DNA of 64,000 nucleotides from Bugula neritina (taxonomy: Eukaryota > Bryozoa > Gymnolaemata > Cheilostomatida > Bugulidae). Below, piece by piece: positions 51,701 to 63,382 of this stretch. Under the pieces are notes generated by a model. The model saw nothing but the letters and a program-made list of their open reading frames with translations, searched no databases and had not been told where the DNA came from. The translations under genes were made by a program, and so were the position numbers. The first letter of the stretch is position 1, and each line of letters begins with the position of its first letter. The stretch is from contig OZ037768.1 of the NCBI GenBank assembly GCA_964035545.1, positions 24,516,819 to 24,580,818 on the forward strand. The letters run 5' to 3'.

Positions 51701-54700
51701 TTCCAACCCATAATTTGGAGCATTTGGAGTTCAGTAAGACAGAGCCCACTAGTGCAGCTATATAGTGTATGAGCATGTTATTATTGTTCTAAGAGTTGAA
51801 AGGTTAGCAGCTCTAACCAGACTGGTTACAGTCAGCAAAGCAAATCATAATGACAGCTGCCAGCTTCAGATTTGCTCAATAACCAAAACCACAAATATGC
51901 TTTGAAGTTTTCTTTTTGTGCCATTTATCATTAACAAAATTTTTTAAAAAATTTCTGAAACTGCTCATATGTGTACCTATGCCAAAATATTAATCTCAGA
52001 AAAAATGAAACTTATACTAGTAGTAGTCTTCACTCAAACCATACATCTCTACTTATTTTATGGGCCTTCTATATATCATTGAGACTGCCCCTAATACCTG
52101 TAGGGGGAGACAACTTTAAAATACAAATTCCTCTGGAGGGATGTCTGAAACCCCTCTATTATAGACACAAGAAACAAGTGGAAACAAGCTACACGTCATG
52201 CAACAACAATCAGTTGAAGTGAGTAAAGTAGAGGTAGACCTACTTGGTGTTGTTCTGGTTGGACTCAAAGGCTTTGAACAGATGCTGGAAGATGTGCATA
52301 GAGAAGAGGTAGACTCCACAGTTGATGGTGGCACTGACAAAGGTTTCCGGCTTCTCCACGTAGTGCAACACCTGTGATTAGAGTATTAGAGTTGTGTAGT
52401 ATTAGAGTTGTGTAGTATTAGAGTTGTGTAGTATTAGAGTGTGTATAGTATTATATAGTGTATAGTATTACAGTGTGTATAGTATTACAGAGTGTATAGT
52501 ATTACAGAGTGTGTATAGTATTAGAGTTGTATAGTATTATATAGTGCATAGTATTACAGAGTGTATAGTATTACAGAGTGTATAGTATTACAGAGTGTGT
52601 ATAGTATTACAGAGTGTATAGTATTACAGTGTGTATAGTATTACAGAGTGTATAGTATTACAGAGTGTATAGTATTACAGAGTGTATAGTATTACAGAGT
52701 GTATAGTATTACAGTGTGTATAGTATTACATAGTGTATAGTATTACATAGTGTATAGTATTACAGAGTGTATAGTATTATATAGTGCATAGTATTACAGA
52801 GTGTATAGTATTACAGAGTGTATAGTATTACAGAGTGTATAGTATTACAGTGTGTATAGTATTACAGAGTGTGTATAGTATTACAGAGTGTGTAGTATTA
52901 CAGTGTGTATAGTATTACAGTGTGCATAGTATTACAGAGTGTATAGTATTACAGTGTGTATAGTATTACATAGTGTATAGTATTACATAGTGTATAGTAT
53001 TACAGTGTGTATAGTATTACAGTGTGTATAGTATTACAGTGTGTATAGTATTACAGTGTGTATAGTATGATATAGTGCATAGTATTACAGTGTGTATAGT
53101 ATTACAGAGTGTATAGTATTACAGTGTGTATAGTATTACAGAGTGTATAGTATTACAGTGTGTATAGTATTACAGTGTGTATAGTATTACAGTGTGTATA
53201 GTATTACAGTGTGTATAGTATTACAGTGTGTATAGTATTACAGTGTATAGTATTACAGAGTGTATAGTATTACAGTGTGTATAGTATTACAGTGTGTATA
53301 GTATTACAGTGTGTATAGTATTACAGTGTGTATAGTATGATATAGTGCATAGTATTACAGTGTGTATAGTATGATATAGTGCATAGTATTACAGAGTGTA
53401 TAGTATTACAGAGTGTATAGTATTACAGTGTGTATAGTATTACAGTGTGTATAGTATTACAGTGTATAGTATTACAGAGTGTATAGTATTACAGTGTATA
53501 GTATTACAGAGTGTATAGTATTACAGTGTATAGTATTACAGAGTGTATAGTATTACAGAGTGTATAGTATTACAGAGTGTATAGTATTACAGAGTGTATA
53601 GTATTATATAGAGTATAGTATTACAGAGTGTATAGTATTACAGAGTGTATAGTATTACAGAGTGTATAGTATTATATAGAGTATAGTATTACAGAGTGTA
53701 TAGTATTACAGAGTGTATAGTATTACAGAGTGTGTAGTATTACAGAGTGTATAGTATTACAGAGTGTATAGTATTATATAGAGTATAGTATTACAGAGTG
53801 TATAGTATTACAGAGTGTATAGTATTACAGTGTATAGTATTACAGAGTGTATAGTATTACAGAGTGTATAGTATTACAGAGTGTATAGTATTACAGAGTG
53901 TATAGTATTACAGTGTGTATAGTATTACAGAGTGTATAGTATTACAGTGTGTATAGTATTACAGAGTGTATAGTATTACAGAGTGTATAGTATTACAGAG
54001 TGTATAGTATTATATAGTGTATAGTATTACAGTGTGTATAGTATTACAGTGTGTATAGTATTACAGTGTGTATAGTATTACAGTGTATAGTATTACAGAG
54101 TGTATAGTATTACAGAGTGTATAGTATTACAGAGTGTATAGTATTACAGTGTGTATAGTATTACAGAGTGTATAGTATTACAGTGTGTATAGTATTACAG
54201 TGTGTATAGTATTACAGTGTGTATAGTATTACAGTGTGTATAGTATTACAGTGTGTATAGTATGATATAGTGTATAGTATTACAGTGTGTATAGTATTAC
54301 AGAGTGTATAGTATTACAGTGTGTATATAGACTTACCTCCCCTGTCTCCTTCTTGCTCACTACACATCCATAGTTGAGAGATTGCTGACGCGTGGCCTAG
54401 TCAATCAGAAAGTCACATTACATTCAACACAATACATGTACATCATGAAATCACACATATTAGTAGATATTGAGAATAAATGGTCAGTGATTTAGAGTCA
54501 CGTGCTACACAGGACCCCTACCATGAGATGAAACTACTCTAGGAGCTGAGTTTATGGCCATACCTCTGTGCCTAGCATAGTGTACTGCTCTCTGTGACTG
54601 TAATGGTCTCCTCTCCTTTTACTTCTGTGAAACTTTAACATCTCAATAAGCGGGAAATCCCCACACACATCGCAGTTGAACACAAAGAAGGCCTCAGGGT

Positions 54701-55779
54701 TGCCGTTCTGAATTTGGTCTCGGAAATGATAAATTCCACCAGCAGTGCCAAGTTGTGCAAATTCTTGATAGTACCTATAAAGTTACCAGAGAGATGTCCA
54801 GGGAGTAGTGGTAAAATTAAATGATATGAGAATATCTTTTGATAAATATCCAGCACCGTGATACTGTTATGTACTAATACCTGATTTGAAGAGAGAACAT
54901 AGCTCTCGTATTTAAAATGAACTCCTTGAGTTTAGGTTCATCATGCTGATATGATCCTATGAGTAGCACCTCATTGAGCCCTTCGACCTGCAGAATATGA
55001 GACTTTGTGACTCTAGGGCTAAACTATGTGATGAGTTAACATATAATGGCAACAAAATATGGTTTTGTGATGATATTGAAACTTTGAAAATCAGACACAT
55101 TTAAAAGCTAGTTAAAGAATTGAGTGCTGGATTCTAGAAGTTACCTTAGAACAACTTTCAATGAGATGATATATCATAGGGTGACCAGCTATCGGGAATA
55201 ATGGCTTGGGTACATCCAAGGACAGCGGTCTAAATCGAGTTCCTGGAATAGAAAGAAATTTCTAATTTACCAAACTATGCATTGGTGGAGAAATATAGTT
55301 AAATTTGGCGATGAAGGAATTTTTTATTTCAAGAATATTAATGCTATTAAATACTACTCATGATACACAATGTAGACTGATGTAGAAAAATGAGTAGATA
55401 GCTAAATCAGTTACTGTATCTATACATGTATGCACTGAATAAAGGCTTAATATTAATTTATATTACTTTTATATTTACAGCAATCATCAATATGTAGCTG
55501 AACAGTTGCTTATCATGAGGCTAAATGACCATTTAATTTCCTAGTAGAAATCTAAAATATAGTAGGATTCTGCTTAGTATTAAAACTATGTGACAACATT
55601 GAATGATAATAATAAAATTGAATAATTGAATAATTATAATAAACAATTTTGGCGAACCGGTACTGCCACCGGTAACTTGAATTATGATTAAGTTAAATTA
55701 AACTTTGACATGACTACTCGTACTAACCTTTCATTGGACCACCAATTAATATAACTGCTTTCAATGTTGAAGCAGCCAT
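45742..55779 (-). CDS. GMPPA: Mannose-1-phosphate guanylyltransferase regulatory subunit alpha
   Basis: Regulatory, catalytically inactive partner of GMPPB in GDP-mannose synthesis; it binds GDP-mannose and gives feedback inhibition. Eleven minus-strand exons: 55728-55779, 55145-55242, 54881-54987, 54564-54774, 54337-54396, 52244-52371, 48121-48258, 47855-47999, 47016-47139, 46491-46631 and 45742-45842, giving 434 residues (human 420). The nucleotidyltransferase start [19 protein letters not shown] has the GMPPA-type insertion, not the active GGYGTRLRP form. Then come [61 protein letters not shown] and FWSQIKSAA. The C-terminal left-handed beta-helix hexapeptides follow ([20 protein letters not shown]). 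A C-loop region reads [15 protein letters not shown], and the end is VNKIIL. Intron 6 (48259-52243) holds a large inverted repeat. Introns 5, 8, 9 and 10 are largely minisatellite. It diverges head to head from MTIF2. Confidence 0.97.
45848..46470. repeat. 28-bp minisatellite filling GMPPA intron 10
   Basis: About 22 copies of a unit starting AACAGAAGGAGTGGATATGA. On the minus strand the unit CCACTCCTTCTGTTACACC closely resembles the real acceptor CCACTCCTTCTGTTTCACAG. The unit is stop-free in all three minus-strand frames. Confidence 0.95.
46781..47015 (-). repeat. 44-bp array copying the exon 9 5' splice site of GMPPA
   Basis: Five tandem copies, at 46781, 46825, 46869, 46913 and 46957, each followed exactly 44 bp later by the next. 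They lie directly downstream of exon 9. Each contains, on the minus strand, a copy of the exon's last bases plus AG|GTAAGT. The true junction at 47015/47016 is AG|GTAGGT, a weaker match to consensus. Confidence 0.93.
47268..47853. repeat. 15-bp minisatellite, GMPPA intron 8
   Basis: About 39 copies of ACGTCTGCTAGTTAT (minus strand). They start at intron position +3, right after the donor GT of exon 47855-47999. The array stays open in the exon's frame, encoding LLVIR repeats. Confidence 0.95.
48725..49070. repeat. ~10-11-bp repeat, GMPPA intron 6
   Basis: Tandem TACTACTAGCA / TACTATTAGCAGACTAATAG words with block repeats. Confidence 0.9.
49295..50190. mobile_element. Left arm of a 2.87-kb inverted-repeat element, GMPPA intron 6
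   Basis: This segment is the near-identical reverse complement of 51270-52160. The outer ends are AATAGAGGGGTTTCAGACAT and its reverse complement. The spacer of about 1.1 kb (50191-51269) shows no transposase. No target-site duplication is obvious at the outer edges. Confidence 0.9.
50191..51269. other. Spacer of the inverted repeat
   Basis: AT-rich unique DNA between the arms. A hydrophobic 109-codon minus-strand ORF (50674-51003) is present but matches nothing I recognise. Confidence 0.5.
51270..52160. mobile_element. Right arm of the same inverted-repeat element
   Basis: Reverse complement of the left arm with few differences, ending CCCCTCTATT at 52151-52160, about 84 bases from the 5' splice site of exon 52244-52371. 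Whether it is a foldback transposon or an inverted duplication is open. Confidence 0.9.
52380..54325. repeat. 16-17-bp minisatellite, GMPPA intron 5
   Basis: Well over a hundred copies of GTGTATAGTATTACAGA and shorter or longer variants fill the 1.96-kb intron almost from acceptor to donor. It is the longest array in the right half of the window. Confidence 0.95.
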
Positions 55780-57314
55780 GGAGATGATGCTATTATTTGC
55801 AGGGATTGTCTTGTACTTGTAGTTGTTCAGACTTCAGTGAGAGTGCAACTGCAATTCAACTTTCTACTTGACCACTTGAAATGTTTTGAATACTGGTACA
55901 CGATTAGAAAATACTATTTATATTAAAAAAAGAACTTCCAAAAATAAATAACAATAAAGTAAATACTAAATATAAAAATAATAATAGCTATTGCCTATTA
56001 GAATGTGAAAGTTATTGTTTGTAGTTTTCACTTTTTCAGTTCTGTGGATTTGTTTACGTTTAGTATTTGGTGCGCTTGCTTTAGCGCAACACTTTAAAAA
56101 CTGAACAATTACGTGAAATAGTTAGGTATGCGTGTGGTCTGTAAGCTATAGGACTAGGCCATGACATTTCTTTTATTTTTGCACTCAGTTCTCGGAGGTC
56201 GCAAATTAATCACTCCTCAGCTGAGGCCAGAAAAAAAATACTATTTAAATTTTAATAAGTAATAATAATAATATTCATAAATTAAAAAATATTGTGCACT
56301 AAATGAAAATAATCTAAACATAATTTTATTACTTTTTAGTTATTGGCTATTGAATTAGATTTAGTTGGAATATTCCAACTAATTCAATAGCCAATAACTA
56401 ATAAGTAATAAAATTATGTTTAGATTATTTTCATTTACTGATTTAGTGCACCATATATTTAAATTTAGTCTAAGCTTAAAGTTAATACAGTATTACTAAT
56501 AGTAATAATAGTACTTATAGTTAGTTGAAATATATATTAATATACTTATTTTCAAATTTTGCAAAACGACAATGAGTATGACTAGAAGATTGAGTATCAG
56601 TATGAGTATGAGTATGAGTGAGTGATGTCATAGTATGACAAGCACAAGAACAATGAATGAATGCTTTTTTATTTTCATTTTAATTTTGTCTAATCTATAA
56701 ATTTATTTATTTATTAAGAATGATTCGAAATTTAGTCATAATTATAACGATTAATAATGTATTATTGGTTATTAAAAGTTACTAATACTAATACCATCAG
56801 TATCACTATCAGACGTATGGTTAGTCTAATTATCAGAGTTACTGTTAGCAGTTCATTTAGTTTTACAATTATAATTACTTTTAGTATTACTATAAGTATA
56901 AGTACAATAATATGAATAGTGATACTAATGGTAATAGTTGTAGTAATACTCTAAATTTATAAGACTGAGTATGAGTAATGGTAATACGCATACTGATATT
57001 TATAGTTATTACTTTGTAGTTTAAGTTATACCTATGGCCATAGTAATATGTATAGTAAACTTTTATATTTAATTGCTTAGAGGTATACTTAAAACTATAC
57101 TGATAGTGCTACTAAATTTAATATTTGAACTTTAACTTGATATTATACTTATAGTTGTTCCACTGTTGACTTTGCATTATTTTAATTTACTTTTAGAATT
57201 GATATTAATTATTGTCTATTTGATTTCATGTGAGATTGTGATTCTGAGTATCTCATAATTAGGTGCAAGTACTAGATTATCAGCCAATGTCAAGGTTGTC
57301 TAATCATTGTAGTC
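55780..57314. promoter_or_regulatory. Divergent intergenic region GMPPA / MTIF2
   Basis: Both promoters should lie here. It holds a 156-bp palindrome (56295-56450), then from 56460 to 57220 degenerate AGTAATAATA / TACTAATA words like those in the other two upstream regions. No gene is recognised. Confidence 0.5.
56295..56450. mobile_element. 156-bp palindrome (MITE-like)
   Basis: Arms start TGCACTAAATGAAAATAATC and end with the matching reverse complement, centred on TTGGAATATTCCAA at 56365-56378. The right arm has a few inserted bases. It has no coding capacity. Confidence 0.75.
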
Positions 57315-60300
57315 ATGCATTCTACTAAGCTACTGATGCTCAAGCTGGTACAGAGGGCTGCCACCAAGCATAGACTCTCTCATGCATTCTTCAAACAGAT
57401 AGAATCTTCTAGAAGGCCGTGTATATGTAATGGACGTCACATTTCCTCCACGTCTGCCAAGTTTGACGTGTCTCGGAAGACCAATCGGACAAAAGTAATC
57501 TTGTTAGACTAATGAGTTGTAACTTTTTAGAGCTTTAATATATTATTTATCACTGCAAGTATTTGTAGGGATTGACATAGTAGTTGTGTGATTTGTAGTA
57601 CCGTAATGTGAATATCTACAAGTCTATGAGTGTAAGGGAGCTGGCAGTAGCCTTAGAGACAGATGTTGACTACATCTACGAGTACTTGCTCTATGTGGAC
57701 GTCCCTCAGAAAGTTGAGGATGAGGATAGTCTACTGAGTTTTGAAGTTATTAGAGAAGTTTGCATTAAAGCTGGTGTTAGGGGCGTACTCATTGCCCGCC
57801 CCTCCATTGACAAGCTAGTTCAAGGTAACTCTAAGGCTTGAAGTTAGACATCCTTGCGCTTTAGCAGTTGGATTCAGTACGTTAACTCAACTCTGTATTG
57901 TATAACATACAGTCTGTATTGTATTGTATAACATACAGTGTGTGTATTGTATTGTATAACATACAGTCTGTGTATTGTATTGTATAACATACAGTGTGTG
58001 TATTGTATTGTATAACATACAGTGTGTGTATTGTATTGTATAACATACAGTCTGTGTATTGTATTGTATAACATACAGTGTGTGTATTGTATTGTATAAC
58101 ATACAGTGTGTATTGTATTGTATAACATACAGTTAGTGTATTGTATAACATACAGTCTGTGTATTGTATTGTATAACATACAGTGTGTGTATTGTATTGT
58201 ATAACATACAGTGTGTGTATTGTATTGTATAACATACAGTGTGTATTGTATTGTATAACATACAGTTAGTGTATTGTATAACATACAGTGTGTGTATTGT
58301 ATTGTATAACATACAGTCTGTGTATTGTGTTGTATCGTAGCTGAAGATGATATTCAGAGACGTGCAGAGGCTGACCCAACTTCCTGTGTGCTCAGACCAC
58401 CTGTTGTCACTATAATGGGACACGTGGACCACGGGAAGACAACTTTGCTGGACTACCTGAGGAAATCTAATGTAGTCGACGAGGAGTTTGGGGGGATAAC
58501 TCAGCATATCGGCGCCTTCTCAGTGAGACTAAAACACGGTGAGTAACTCCTTGTCAGTGAGTATAGTAGTATATATTACTAGTATGTCATATATATTACT
58601 AGTATGTCATATTATATTACTAGTATATTATATTACTAGTATATCATATTATATTACTAGTATATTATATTACTAGTATATCATATTATATTACTAGTAT
58701 ATTATATTACTAGTATATCATATTATATTACTAGTATATTATATTACTAGTATATTATATTACTAGTATATATCATTATGCAGGTAAATCCATAACCTTC
58801 CTGGACACACCGGGTCACGCTGCGTTCTCGGCTATGAGAGGTAGAGGAGCTCGTATGACTGACATCATAGTCCTAGTCGTGGCTGCTGACGACGGAGTCA
58901 TGCCACAGACTCTCGAGTCTATCACACACGCTGCCGACAGCAATGTGCCTCTCATAGGTGCGACATTGCAATGTAACACTTTACTACACAATATATTTAG
59001 ATGGTATAATGTACTGTAGCAGTGTTACTTACTCTGTTACTATACTTACAGTGTATTACCATGTTACTTACTCTGTTACTATACTTACAGTGTATTACCA
59101 TGTTACTTACTCTGTTACTTACAGTGTATTACCAAGTTACTTACTCTGTTACTTACAGTTGCAGTCAACAAGTGTGACCGGCCCGAGGCGGAAGTAGAGG
59201 CGTGTGTAGAAGAGTTGGCCCAGCACGGAGTCCTAGTAGAGGAGCTGGGAGGGGATGTCATGGCTGTGAATATCTCGGCTCTCAAAGGTACTATTCTATC
59301 TGCAGTTGCTAATACCCTATCAATACTCTATCAATACCTTATCAATACCCTATCAATACTCTACTGATATTCTATCAATACTCTACTGATATTCTATCAA
59401 TACCTTATCAATACCCTATCAATACCTTATCAATATTCTATTGCAGGAACAAACATCGACGCCCTCCAAGATGCTATAATTACTCTGTCTGAGTTGCTGG
59501 ACATCAAGGCTGATCCTGCCGGTTTAGTGGAGGCCCGAGTTATAGAGGCAAAGACAGAGCCGGGGAGGGGGCGGGTGGCCACCCTTCTCATACAGAGAGG
59601 TCTCTCCTTCATGCTACTGTCTTGAGAATTGTGTAAACTGTGTGTAGATAATCTGTACAGTCTAGACTGTGTGTGTATAGTATATACTGTGTGTGTATAG
59701 TATATACTGTGTGTGTATAGTATATACTGTGTGTGTATATAGTATATACTGTGTGTGTATAGTATATACTGTGTGTGTATAGTATACAGTATAGTATAGA
59801 CTCTAGAGTACACTTCAAGTTGAACTCTGTGTAGGAACTCTGAAAGCTGGGAACTACCTGGTCGCGGGCACAAGTTATGCTAAAGTGAAGAATATTTACG
59901 ATGAACACAAGAAGGTGCTGAAAGCAGCGAGTCCCGGCTTTGCTGTGGAAGTGGCTGGTTGGAAGGTAGAATCTTAGACTTACTCACTCTGTTCCTTACT
60001 CTATACTCTATACTCACTCTATACTCACTACTCACTCTCTACTCACAGTCAGTACTCACTCTATACTCTATACTCACAGTCAGTACTCACTCTATACTCT
60101 ATACTCACAGTCAGTACTCACTCTATACTCTATACTCACTCTGCACTCACTACTCACTCTGTTCCTCACTCTGTGCTCTATATACTCTATACCCACTACT
60201 CACTACTCACTCTATACTCTCTACTCTCTCTATACTCACTACTCACTCTGTACTCTCTACTCACTCTGTACTCACTACTCACTCTGTACTCTCTACTCAC

Positions 60301-63300
60301 TCTCTACTCACTACTCACTCACAGTCACTCACTACTCATGCACTAATCATGGTAAATGAATAGTTTGCTGTATAAATTATAATCTTTAGTTATTGCTGTG
60401 TGTTCATTGTTATAACATGCACTATATATCATACATTGTTATAACATACACTATATGTCATACATTGTTATAATATGCACCATATATCATGACAGAGAAC
60501 TTGACGCCAACATTTCTGTTTTCTAGGAGTTGCCTTCTCCTGGCCAGGAAGTATTACAAGTGGAAAATGAATCCAAGATGAGACGAGTTATAAAGTAAGT
60601 CACAATGCGTGTGTATATATAACTATATACTCTATAGTACATGCGCTATAGTACATACTCTGTAGTACATACTCTGTAGTACATACTCTATAGTATATAC
60701 TCTATAGTACATACTCTATACTCTATAGTACATACTCTATAGTACATACTCTATAGTACATACTCTATAGTACATACTCTATAGTACATACTCTCTAGTA
60801 TATACTCTGTAGTTATAGAAAGCTGCAGGAGCAAAAGCAGAAGCAAGACAGTGAGTGGGAGGAGATAAAAGAGAAGAGAAAAGAGCACGACCGACAGCAT
60901 CAGCAGCGACTGAAGCTGCGACAGGATGCTGGCCTAGTCAGGTACTCCTTTACCTGTCTACCTGTATACATCTACCTGTATACCTGTATACATCTACCTG
61001 TATACACCTACCTGTGTACATCTACCTGTATACACCTACCTGTCTACCTGTATACATCTACCTGTCTACCTGTATACATCTACCTGTCTACACCTACCTG
61101 TATACACCTACCTGTATACACCTACCTGTATACATCTACCTGTCTACATCTACCTGTCTACATATACCTGTATACCCTTCTACGTATAGCCATGTATCTC
61201 TACACATCAGTGCTAATGCAGGTACACAAAGCATATTGTAAAGAAAATAGAACTCATTGAGGCTTCTAATCAGCCAGTTGAAGATTTCACTCCTGAACTG
61301 CTACTCATAGTGAAAGGTATTAGATACACTGTTACTATTATTAGATACACTGTTGCTATTATTAGATACAGTGTTGCTATTAGTAGATACACTGTTACTA
61401 TTATTAGATGCCCTGTTACTATTATTAGACACGCTGTTACTATTATTAGATACACTGTTACTATTATTAGACACACTGTTACTATTATTAGATACACTGT
61501 TACTATTATTAGATACACTGTTGCTATTATTAGATACAGTGTTGCTATTATTAGATACACTGTTACTATTATTAGATGCCCTGTTACTATTATTAGACAC
61601 ACTGTTACTATTATTAGATACACTGTTACTATTATTAGACACACTGTTACTATTATTAGACACACTGTTACTATTATTAGATACACTGTTACTATTATTA
61701 GATACACTGATACTATTATTAGATACACTGTTACTATTATTAGATACACTGTTACTATTATTAGATACACTGATACTATTATTAGATACACTGATACTAT
61801 TATTAGATACACTGTTACTATTATTAGATACACTGTTACTATTATTAGATACACTGTTACTATTATTAGATACACTGTTACTATTATTAGATACACTGTT
61901 ACTATTATTAGACACACTGTTACTATTATTAGACACACTGTTACTATTATTAGATACAGTGTACTATTATTAGATACACTGTTACTATTATTAGATACAC
62001 TGTTACTATTATTAGATACACTGTTACTATTATTAGACATAGTATATATATTTAGCTGATGTTGACGGATCTCTCGAAGCCATAACGTCGTGTCTAGAGA
62101 CTTATGACTGTGATCTGTGTACACTTGAGACGGTCAGTAGTGGAGTGGGCGTGGTTACCGAGAACGACGTCGAACTGGCTCGTGACTTCAACGGTATGTC
62201 TATCTGTTTGTCTATCTGTCTGTCTACATGTTTTATATAATATAATACTGTATATAAAATAGCAACTACATGCTGTATATAATATAATACTGTATATAAT
62301 ATAACTGTATTATGCTGTTTATTTTTTTAGGAGTTGTCTTTGCTTTCAACACCAAAATATCTCCGCAGGTCTTAAAATTAGCTGATGATTTGAATGTGAC
62401 TATCAAACAACATAATATAATATATAAACTTATTGAAGATGTCAAGGTGTGTATAATTACTACTACTGTAATACCTGTACCATTACTGTAATACCTGTAC
62501 TATTACCACTACTGTAATACCTCTATTATTACCACTACTGTAACACCTGTACTATTACCACTACTGTAATATCTGTACTATTACCACTACTGTAACACCT
62601 ATACTATTACCACTACTGTAATACCTGTACTATTACCACTACTGTAACACCTGTACTATTACCACTACTGTAATATCTGTACTATTACCACTACTGTAAT
62701 ATCTGTACTATTACCACTACTGTAACACCTGTACTATTACCACTACTGTAAAACCTGTACTATTACCACTACTGTAACACCTGTACTATTACCACTACTG
62801 TAATATCTGTACTATTACCCCTACTGTAATACCTGTACTATTACTACTACTGTAATATCTGTACTATTACCACTACTGTAATACCTGTACTATTACCACT
62901 ACTGTAATACCTGTACTATTACCACTACTGTAATATCTGTACTATTACCACTACTGTAACACCTGTACTATTACCACTACTGTAACACCTGTACTATTAC
63001 CCTACAGGGTCTCCTGAACAAAAGAATACCCCCAGCGGTGGATCATAAAGTCGTTGGAGAAGCAGTTGTACAGAAACTGTTTCTAGTAACAGAGAAGATT
63101 GACGGGAGAAATGTGAAGGTGTTTGTAGCGGGTTGCAGGTGTATCCAGGGTACACTGAATAGACACAGTTTCTTCAAGTTGGTGCGGGATGGGGAGGTTA
63201 TACATTGCGACACACTACGTACTCTCAAACATTTCAAGGTTGAGGTAGATGATATATTAGAGGGTATGGAGTGTGGACTGGCACTTAGTAACCTCTCTGT

Positions 63301-63382
63301 TGAGGTCAAGGAAGGCGACACACTGCTTTGTTATGAGGAAGAACAATACCAACCAGAAGTTAAATGGGATTTGCCTTTCTAG
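57315..63382 (+). CDS. MTIF2: Mitochondrial translation initiation factor IF-2
   Basis: GTPase that brings fMet-tRNA to the mitochondrial small ribosomal subunit. Thirteen exons: 57315-57494, 57599-57824, 58341-58538, 58784-58957, 59159-59287, 59447-59599, 59835-59965, 60527-60594, 60819-60941, 61222-61316, 62056-62193, 62331-62446 and 63008-63382, giving 701 residues (human 727). The basic, Ser/Arg-rich N-terminus ([20 protein letters not shown]) fits a mitochondrial transit peptide. The IF2 N-domain-like segment is at about 65-135. The G domain has G1 GHVDHGKT (162-169), [10 protein letters not shown]3 DTPGH (209-213), G4 NKCD (263-266) and SALK (299-302). Domain II follows ([26 protein letters not shown]). 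A charged helical linker ([20 protein letters not shown]) precedes the C-terminal domains, with a last large exon ending [13 protein letters not shown]. Almost every long intron is a private minisatellite. Confidence 0.97.
57893..58335. repeat. 26-28-bp minisatellite, MTIF2 intron 2
   Basis: About 16 copies of TGTATTGTATAACATACAGT plus TGTG/CTG variants, running into the acceptor at 58340 (TGTATTGTGTTGTATCGTAG). Confidence 0.92.
58560..58775. repeat. ~19-bp minisatellite, MTIF2 intron 3
   Basis: Tandem TATATTACTAGTATATCAT units, largely self-complementary around ACTAGT. Confidence 0.9.
59025..59158 (+). repeat. Array of decoy acceptors, MTIF2 intron 4
   Basis: Repeated TACTCTGTTACTTACAG segments separated by TGTATTACCA. 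Three upstream CTTACAG copies precede the acceptor used at 59158. Confidence 0.85.
59295..59440. repeat. ~11-bp repeat, MTIF2 intron 5
   Basis: Tandem CTATCAATACC / CTCTACTGATATT words. Confidence 0.85.
59640..59805. repeat. 18-bp repeat, MTIF2 intron 6
   Basis: Copies of TGTGTGTATAGTATATAC. Confidence 0.9.
59970..60345. repeat. ACTCTATACTCAC-type repeat, MTIF2 intron 7
   Basis: Irregular CT-rich tandem of CTATACTCACTCTATACTCT words, beginning near the donor of exon 59835-59965. Confidence 0.9.
60610..60815. repeat. 14-bp repeat, MTIF2 intron 8
   Basis: Copies of ACTCTATAGTACAT ending next to the acceptor at 60818. Confidence 0.9.
60950..61180. repeat. CTACCTGTATACA-type repeat, MTIF2 intron 9
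   Basis: Tandem ACCTGTATACATCT / ACCTGTCT words starting just after the donor at 60942. Confidence 0.9.
61318..62040. repeat. 21-bp minisatellite from the donor onward, MTIF2 intron 10
   Basis: About 34 copies of TATTAGATACACTGTTACTA plus one base. The array begins at the second intron base after the donor of exon 61222-61316. It is stop-free in the exon's frame until a TGA at 62057-62059. Confidence 0.95.
62455..63005. repeat. 26-bp minisatellite, MTIF2 intron 12
   Basis: About 21 copies of CCTGTACTATTACCACTACT plus GTAATA fill the intron. The acceptor CTATTACCCTACAG at 62994-63007 is a variant of the unit CTATTACCACTACTG. Confidence 0.93.
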
